From positions 7,008,501-7,072,500 of the forward strand of contig NC_053190.1 of the NCBI RefSeq assembly GCF_905163445.1: DNA of 64,000 nucleotides, read 5' to 3'. Position numbers and translations under genes: made by a program. Below, in pieces: positions 59,001 to 64,000 of the stretch. Origin of the DNA: Pararge aegeria. Lineage: Eukaryota > Arthropoda > Insecta > Lepidoptera > Nymphalidae. How positions within the stretch are numbered: the stretch's first letter is position 1; the number at the start of each line of letters is the position of its first letter. The notes under the pieces were generated by a model. The model was not told where the DNA came from and ran no database searches. It saw only the letters and a list, made by a program, of their open reading frames with translations.

Positions 59001-62000
59001 TATCTATGTATTTTTTTATGTTTGATCGATTTCTCGGGTATATTCTCGAGCAGGTTCCATTGTTACAAAGTCAGGATCTAATCCCCTAAATTTTCTTTTA
59101 GGAAGCTTTCAAATAGTGCGTGTGTGCTCCTCTCTTGTTTTATCTATAGGTAAATGATTCATATGTTGATGTCGAGTCGGGGTCATCATCAGTAAAACAA
59201 AGCTTGTTTTCTTGAAATCATTCATGATAGCAACATGAACAAAGAGAAAAATGTATGAGGTGGATTAGTTAAAAAGTCCGTGGGTAATATTATATCTACC
59301 TACTATATTAGCACTACATAACGTATTAACGTTTTTTTCCGAGGAGATGTTTGCGGTTTTAGGTATAATTAAACGTAGTCGTAGTACTATTATTATTACG
59401 TGGTAGTAAATAATATTGTATTATATGGTTTGAGACATTCAAATGTTATTGTCTACGGAGGGATGTTATTATCAAAAGTCTGGAAGGAGGCTTCTGTCGC
59501 GGCTGGTTACCACCCTACCGACGAATACGTGCCGGTAATCGATTTAGCGTTCCGGTACGAAGTCACATAGAAACCGATTAGGAGTATCGGTTTAATATAA
59601 CTGCCATCACCCCTAACAGATTAGCCCGTCACTATCTTAGACTGCATCACCACTTACCAGCAGGTGAGAGTTTAGTCAACGGCTAACTTGTAGTGGAATA
59701 AAAAAAAGGGATAGGTGTGTACATTGTACAAAACCACATTATTATATCTTATCACTGAAACTATCGCAAAGATTGGCGCCAATTCTTTTAATTTTTAATA
59801 TGGATAATTCACGGACCAAACAGATTGCTCACTTGATGGTAAGTGAAAAACCATCGCCAGAAAAACACTTCGCAGGGCATGCAGGGAAAACTTTCTACTT
59901 GCCTGTAATTACATAGGCATCGGGGAGTGGCCCTTGAGACCAAAACACTTTTTTCTAATAATAAAAATCTTTATCAATCAAAAAATAAATGATCCATTTA
60001 CCAACTCCATTATAAAAAGGTTAGAAGGTCCACAGTACAATATGAAATAAACAGGAGTGCTTTTGCACTTGTACTAGGGAGGCATATATCACGAGTGCTG
60101 TGAATTTTGGCATTGCTACTTGGCGACAGAAATAAGCATGTCAGTAGCACATCGCGGGACGAGCTTTGTCACATAAAGCTCTAATTAAAACACAAATCTC
60201 TAAACTAAATTATTAGAGTTGTTCTATTCAGTTATTCAAAATGTTTCCGGTTGAAAAGAATATCATTATTTTTAGACCCATCAATAAGGTTTAGTTATGA
60301 GATTTATGTACAACATAAAAGGCACAATTATAATCCCGAGCCCATCGATTACCCACATGGCACATGAGCTTATACCTAACACGCTGCTCCATAACGTTTT
60401 TGTTACACCCACGTAACTAGGAGCGACGAGACGGTATTCCGAGCTTTTCAAGGCATTGAATTACTTTTATGCAAAACTGTAAATATTACCACGACAATAC
60501 ACACATCGCCATCTTGTCCCAATGTTAGCGTAGCTTGTGTTATGGGTACTAAGATTGATGAAAATTTGAATGTATGATATACATATAAACAACCAGACAA
60601 TGAAAAAAAAATAATGTTAATCACACAATTTTTTTTCCAATTGTGGGAATCGGACCCACGGCCTTGGACTCAGAAAGCAGGATCGCTGCCCACTGCGCCA
60701 ATCGGCGGTCAAATACTATAAGCACTTTTGTCAAGTATATCTGTCTGTTTGTAGTGATTATACCACTAAAAAGCTACATGTAGTATATCGGTCAGTAGGC
60801 ATGTATACGCATACATACAATGCATGCATTATGTTTAGTAGGAAATGATAGCCCAGTGGGTAGGACTTTGACTTCACATTTGGGGGGCCAAGTGTGACTC
60901 CCAGTACGGTCTAAATCCTTCACGAAGACCCGTTCCCTGTGGGCCGGTAATAGGTTGATATGATGACCATGATGATGTTTTTTTGTATGTAATCTACAAA
61001 AATACCAATGTACAAACATAGTTATTTTTTGCTAATGATTACAAAGATATTTTTTAAATTGGATTACTTGGGTAATTCTCATCATGCAAACAAATGATAT
61101 TCGTGACCGTAATGAAAAAGGTACTTTACCTATTTGTTACGCTAGAAGTAGGAAAAACTTGCAAGACAAGCAAAGGTTACCAGTCTCGTTAAAGTGAAGC
61201 GGTTATCTTTGCCTAGAAACCAGAATTGTATAGTCGAGTGGGCTGTGCGCACAGACTTAAGAACATACAGAAACCGTGTACACTTTGTAGTGTTTCTTGG
61301 ACATTCCATTCAAGAACACTTCATTCCATTTACTCGTGAGCCCTGCCCGCCGGTTGCTTGGATACTCAAAAGCCCCACAAGCGGAGGAGTGGTTTTTTTT
61401 TATAAATTTTAATAGTGTTTTTTATTTTTCTTTTATAATATCACGAATGAAAAAAAAAAGTATGTTACGCGGGTTAAAAATCAAGACTTGCACGGTACAT
61501 TTTCAATGTTTTTGGACACAATACACTCCATGCAATAATGGCTGAATGAGGGTTCTGTATGTTTTTAATTCTGTGGTTGTGGGTATCTTGGCAGGGCGTT
61601 ACTTTAATGACAAGGTTGCTTGTAAGCAAGCTGCTCCGCTTTCATCTCACACAAGATAGAACAATAATTGTTAAATTGTAAAATTATGTTGGAAAATAGC
61701 AACTGCTGAGTTCCTTGCCAGCTTCTTCTCGGTAGAATTTGCCTTCCGAACCGGCGGTAGAGTCACAACAAGCAGACATACATGACGTTTCAAAATTGCT
61801 TATATTAGGCCTACTTGAAGTAAATGAATTTTGAATTTTAACTTTTCGCACCCATTGATGTAATTTTTATTGTCATTTGTTTGTGGTCGTTATATGGGTA
61901 TAAAGTCGGTACGGCATAAAACGAGTCGCACGGCACAAAAAAACAGTGGAAATTTCTACAAAAGACAAGCAGTGGACCGTAGACGTCCGGTGGTGGAAAT

Positions 62001-62274
62001 GGTGATGGTGAGGATGAATATTGTTTTCAAATGATCTAAAATCGGTTCTGATTTCGTAGTCCCACTTTCCTGTACTGTAGATTTTGTACACACTTCTAGT
62101 GCATTCTTGAACAAAGGTATAATAAGTAATAACCACTTACCGGCAATTCCAGTTGGTGAAATTATAATATTTTTTTCATTATTGTCTACCAACAATTTGT
62201 TAACCAAGTTAAAACCGAAACTGTTAACTGAATTTGCTAATCCATCTTTTTCAATGTTTTCTGCATTCGGAATC
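50877..62274 (-). CDS. serpin (inhibitory-type serine protease inhibitor), 7 exons seen, 5' end missing
   Basis: Exons in transcript order: 62274-62141, 58909-58832, 57611-57389, 55467-55327, 52836-52748, 51945-51511, 51028-50877; phases close throughout. Serpins trap proteases by cleavage of an exposed loop; insect ones act in haemolymph and immunity cascades. Seen: helix-B region NIIISPTGIAGLLSMALLGS, LGFSQDVKINRANHELFG, AVLLSAMYFSGQWEHPF, LQMIALPYNDSSTVMYVIKP, IIRLPKMDLQYNENLVDAFK, and the hinge EYGTEAAAATGAFLART leading to FYADSPFYLFIRNEKT. The small-residue hinge predicts an inhibitor. The loop is about two residues shorter than in alpha-1-antitrypsin; an Arg in FLART could be P1, implying a trypsin-like target (inference). 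The exon with the signal peptide is not found up to 64000 and is probably further right. No duplicate loop exons seen. Confidence 0.92.
52450..52640 (-). mobile_element. SINE copy in serpin intron
   Basis: Reverse-orientation relative of the 10131 SINE (AAGCGTAGCTTGTGTTATGG, AAACACCCAGACACTGAAAA, GTTGTGGGAATCGAACCCAC, the complement of the B box). Confidence 0.75.
53927..54245 (+). mobile_element. truncated LINE 3' tail (family A), duplicate 1
   Basis: TATGTATGTAGTTTATTATA through GCCGCACCAACCCGTTCCTT and GGTTGTCTGGGAGAGATCGC to a poly(T) run and GCAATAAAGAATTTATTATT. The same order repeats at 54415-54700. Confidence 0.7.
54320..54700 (+). mobile_element. truncated LINE 3' end (family A), duplicate 2
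   Basis: A nearly identical tail with slightly more 5' sequence: 54340-54420 reads like a decayed LINE ORF2 C-terminus (SLEFPT, then PLFKSHLKNYF). It ends in GTTAATAAAGAATTTAATAA. Confidence 0.65.
54950..55225 (+). mobile_element. LINE-like tail (family C), copy 1
   Basis: AAGGCTGCTTGGAAGCAGGC, TCCGAACCGGTGGTAGAGTC and CCTACTTGAAATAAATGCAT have close matches in the same order at 61590-61845. Confidence 0.65.
56007..56055. repeat. (AT)n microsatellite
   Basis: About 24 uninterrupted AT dinucleotides. Confidence 0.95.
58190..58290 (+). mobile_element. short LINE 3' tail remnant (family A)
   Basis: CACACCAACCCGTTTATTAG and AGAGGTTGTCTGGGAACGAT, a diverged, internally shortened copy of the tail at 54050. 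Confidence 0.5.
59495..59700 (-). mobile_element. interspersed repeat (family B), reverse copy
   Basis: In reverse complement it reads CACCTGCTGGTAAGTGGTGA, then TGCAGTCTAAG and AATCGGTTTCTATGTGA, matching 38985-39185. Serpin intron 1. Confidence 0.55.
60050..60190 (-). mobile_element. interspersed repeat fragment, same family as 28320-28520
   Basis: GACAGAAATAAGCATGTC and GGACGAGCTTTGTCACATAAA align with the earlier copy; both are non-coding. Confidence 0.4.
60485..60715 (-). mobile_element. SINE, near full length, reverse orientation
   Basis: Starts with ACGACAATACACACATCGCC and contains TAGCGTAGCTTGTGTTATGG. It ends in the tRNA-like head (GTGGGAATCGGACCCACGGC, GCCCACTGCGCCAATCGGCG), mirroring 10131-10395. 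Serpin intron 1. Confidence 0.8.
61255..61573. mobile_element. MITE-like element with TTAAGAACAT termini, copy 2
   Basis: Begins ACTTAAGAACATACAGAAAC and ends CAATAATGGCTGAATGAGGG, then TTCTGTATGTTTTTAATTCTG, the inverted match of copy 1 at 24463-25011. Confidence 0.55.
61590..61845 (+). mobile_element. LINE-like tail (family C), copy 2
   Basis: AAGGTTGCTTGTAAGCAAGC, TCCGAACCGGCGGTAGAGTC and CCTACTTGAAGTAAATGAAT match 54950-55225. It lies directly beside the MITE-like copy ending at 61573. Confidence 0.6.
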
Positions 62275-62339
62275 CTAAAACGGAGAAAAAAACATTAAAT
62301 AACCGAGTACGGAGTAATACAGCAAGCTTTATTTTTTTA

Positions 62340-62369
62340 TAGGTAGGTAGGTAGGTAGGTAGGTAGGTA
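62340..62369. repeat. (TAGG)n microsatellite
   Basis: About seven tandem TAGG units. Confidence 0.9.
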
Positions 62370-63079
62370 CTTGTCTAATTTGCAATTAATAATAGTTATT
62401 ACCTTCGGAGCAGTAGGTATGTTAATAGGTACACAAATTAAGTAGGTACCAATAAATTTGATAAAATTTAATAATCAAAGAATTTACTCTGCTTTAAATA
62501 TATGTGTAGGAATAATATTCTATTTAGATAAAAGGAAGAACGAGAATCGAACCCGCTACTAATTGATGACTATCTAATTCTATCTCAATATAGGTAATCC
62601 GCGCCGAATGAATTTAGCTACGATCTGAATCTTCGGAACCTTAGTAATGCATATTCTTTTCTGTTTTGTTTGGGGATTTACAATATTGGTCCTATTTATA
62701 ATAGATATATATTAATTATGAGTATGGATATATCATATTTTGCATAAGATTATTATATTCATTTTATTTATATTCGTTTCGTATATTCGTTTTTATTAAT
62801 ATTCATTTTATTATTTTCATTCAGATTATTATTATATCAGCCTGGAAAAATATTAAATCTATCAATAATGACGACATTTAGTACCTTGATTATGTTTATT
62901 TTTATTATCTATAAATGTTCATAAGTATTTATGTATGATTGAGTATAGGTATATTAGTTTATTATTTTATATTTATTTATTATATTTTTCTTATTTGTGC
63001 AATTTTGTTTATGTATTTGTATTTAGCTATTTGAATGTAGGTTTATAATAATTTTACACCATATATCCGCTCTTGCTCA

Positions 63080-63180
63080 TCTTGTCCTAATCCAAAGGTT
63101 GCCTGGCAGAGATCGCTACTAAGCGATAAGGCCGCCTTTGGTATTCTACTTCTGTCTTTGTATTTCTATTGTTTTTTTTT
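63080..63180 (+). mobile_element. LINE 3' tail fragment (family A)
   Basis: GGTTGCCTGGCAGAGATCGC and GCGATAAGGCCGCCTTTGGT, followed by T-rich DNA, closest to the copy at 9500. Confidence 0.6.
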
Positions 63181-64000
63181 CCTAAAAATCAAAAGAAGCA
63201 TATTTCTTTTTCCATAAAAACGAATTCAAACATTCTGTGTTTCTTATGACGGGTTGTCATTGAAGATAAACCTACTAAAGTGACAGGAGTATACTGTATC
63301 TGATTTCTTTCAGTAAAAACTATGACAGTGGTTTACTTACAAAATATTAGGATTTCGGTTTCACAGATAAGTCTCACAGACAGTACATAATGTACCTCTA
63401 AAGCCTGTGAAGTATTTTTTCCGTTTTAATTTGTATAGTATTTATATATAAATTAAAATGTATGCATAAGTATCTTTATATATATTTCTTGTGTGCATGT
63501 GTTTGTCACTGAACTCCTTCTAGACGGGTGGACCGATTTTAATGATTTTTCTGGTTTACATTTGGTTGGCACCCTGGATGGTTTAGATTCACAAATTAGC
63601 CCGACAGATGGCGCTGGGGTAATTTTTCCTGTATTTTTATGTGGTGTGACCGTGATTTATGAAATAACTGAATCAGTCCGTCAACCATGGATAGACTAGG
63701 TTGTTTTCATACGTACCTAATAATATTAATCTTGAACAAAGGTATGTTATTATAGCGAATAGCAAGCCAGTCAGAGCGGGATTTTCTGGGCAGGTGAGTC
63801 AAGCCGGGTTTTTGAATATAATATTAATAGCACGGAAGAATCTCATACTCAAGGTACCTATACATACCTACCTCGTATTATTTATTTACCATAGACTACT
63901 GACGAGTCAATAGGTAGACATAATTTTCTGGTGATGCGCATGGTAATCCTGAAGGATTGAGATATGAAATAATATTTTAAGTAAAACTTCCCATTATAAA

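Larger units (their letters stand above)
62275..64000. other. region upstream of the first serpin exon seen
   Basis: Searched on the minus strand for a signal-peptide exon ending in the right phase; none was convincing. The only clear GTAAGT donor (63337-63342 reversed) follows sequence without a usable frame. AT-rich, with repeats noted separately. Confidence 0.4.

Noticed and set aside
1..64000. operons, CRISPR arrays, prophage or bacterial transfer
   Set aside because: All real genes are intron-split eukaryotic genes; the repeats are animal retroelements, MITEs and microsatellites.

Overview
This is AT-rich animal nuclear DNA with split genes, GT-AG introns and dense transposon debris. 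The protein matches (NonA/hrp65-type DBHS protein, XPF nuclease, PIMT, MEA1-like protein, serpin) are insect-like. The abundant tRNA-derived SINE and the truncated LINE tails resemble those of moths and butterflies, so I read the window as a lepidopteran chromosome; the species cannot be told from the sequence. There are no bacterial features, no CRISPR arrays and no operons.

Layout. 1-2426: mostly silent DNA with a perfect hairpin and perhaps the 3' end of another gene. 2427-15468 (minus): a complete 11-exon nonA-type gene (651 aa predicted), with a 5.2-kb last intron filled with transposons. 16682-22348 (minus): a full-length LINE with two open frames (538 and 1236 aa), poly(A) tail and target-site duplication, inserted about 200 bp upstream of the next gene. 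22551-40446 (plus): a complete 15-exon ERCC4/XPF (mei-9) gene (887 aa predicted). Its introns hold several MITE-like elements and a young non-autonomous LTR retrotransposon that carries only a gag-like frame. 42344-45157 (minus): a complete 6-exon protein-L-isoaspartate methyltransferase (225 aa). 46304-48060 (plus): a LINE derivative that keeps its 5' UTR and an intact ORF1 but only the first few codons of ORF2 ('half-LINE'). 48403-49591 (plus): a 3-exon MEA1-domain gene (151 aa). 50877-62274 (minus): seven exons of an inhibitory-type serpin whose signal-peptide exon was not found.

The five host genes are not a pathway. They are DNA repair, RNA binding, protein repair, a small conserved protein and a protease inhibitor that happen to be neighbours. 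Gene models were built by hand from splice signals, reading-frame continuity and recalled family alignments. Exon phases close exactly at every join for all five genes, which is the main support for the boundaries.

Most notable: (1) the gag-only LTR element, with 586-bp LTRs differing at one seen position and a 5-bp target duplication; (2) the half-LINE with intact ORF1; (3) a 1455-bp TTAA-flanked element with four copies of a 17-bp near-palindrome near its two ends; (4) the potentially active LINE; (5) a GC-AG intron in XPF.
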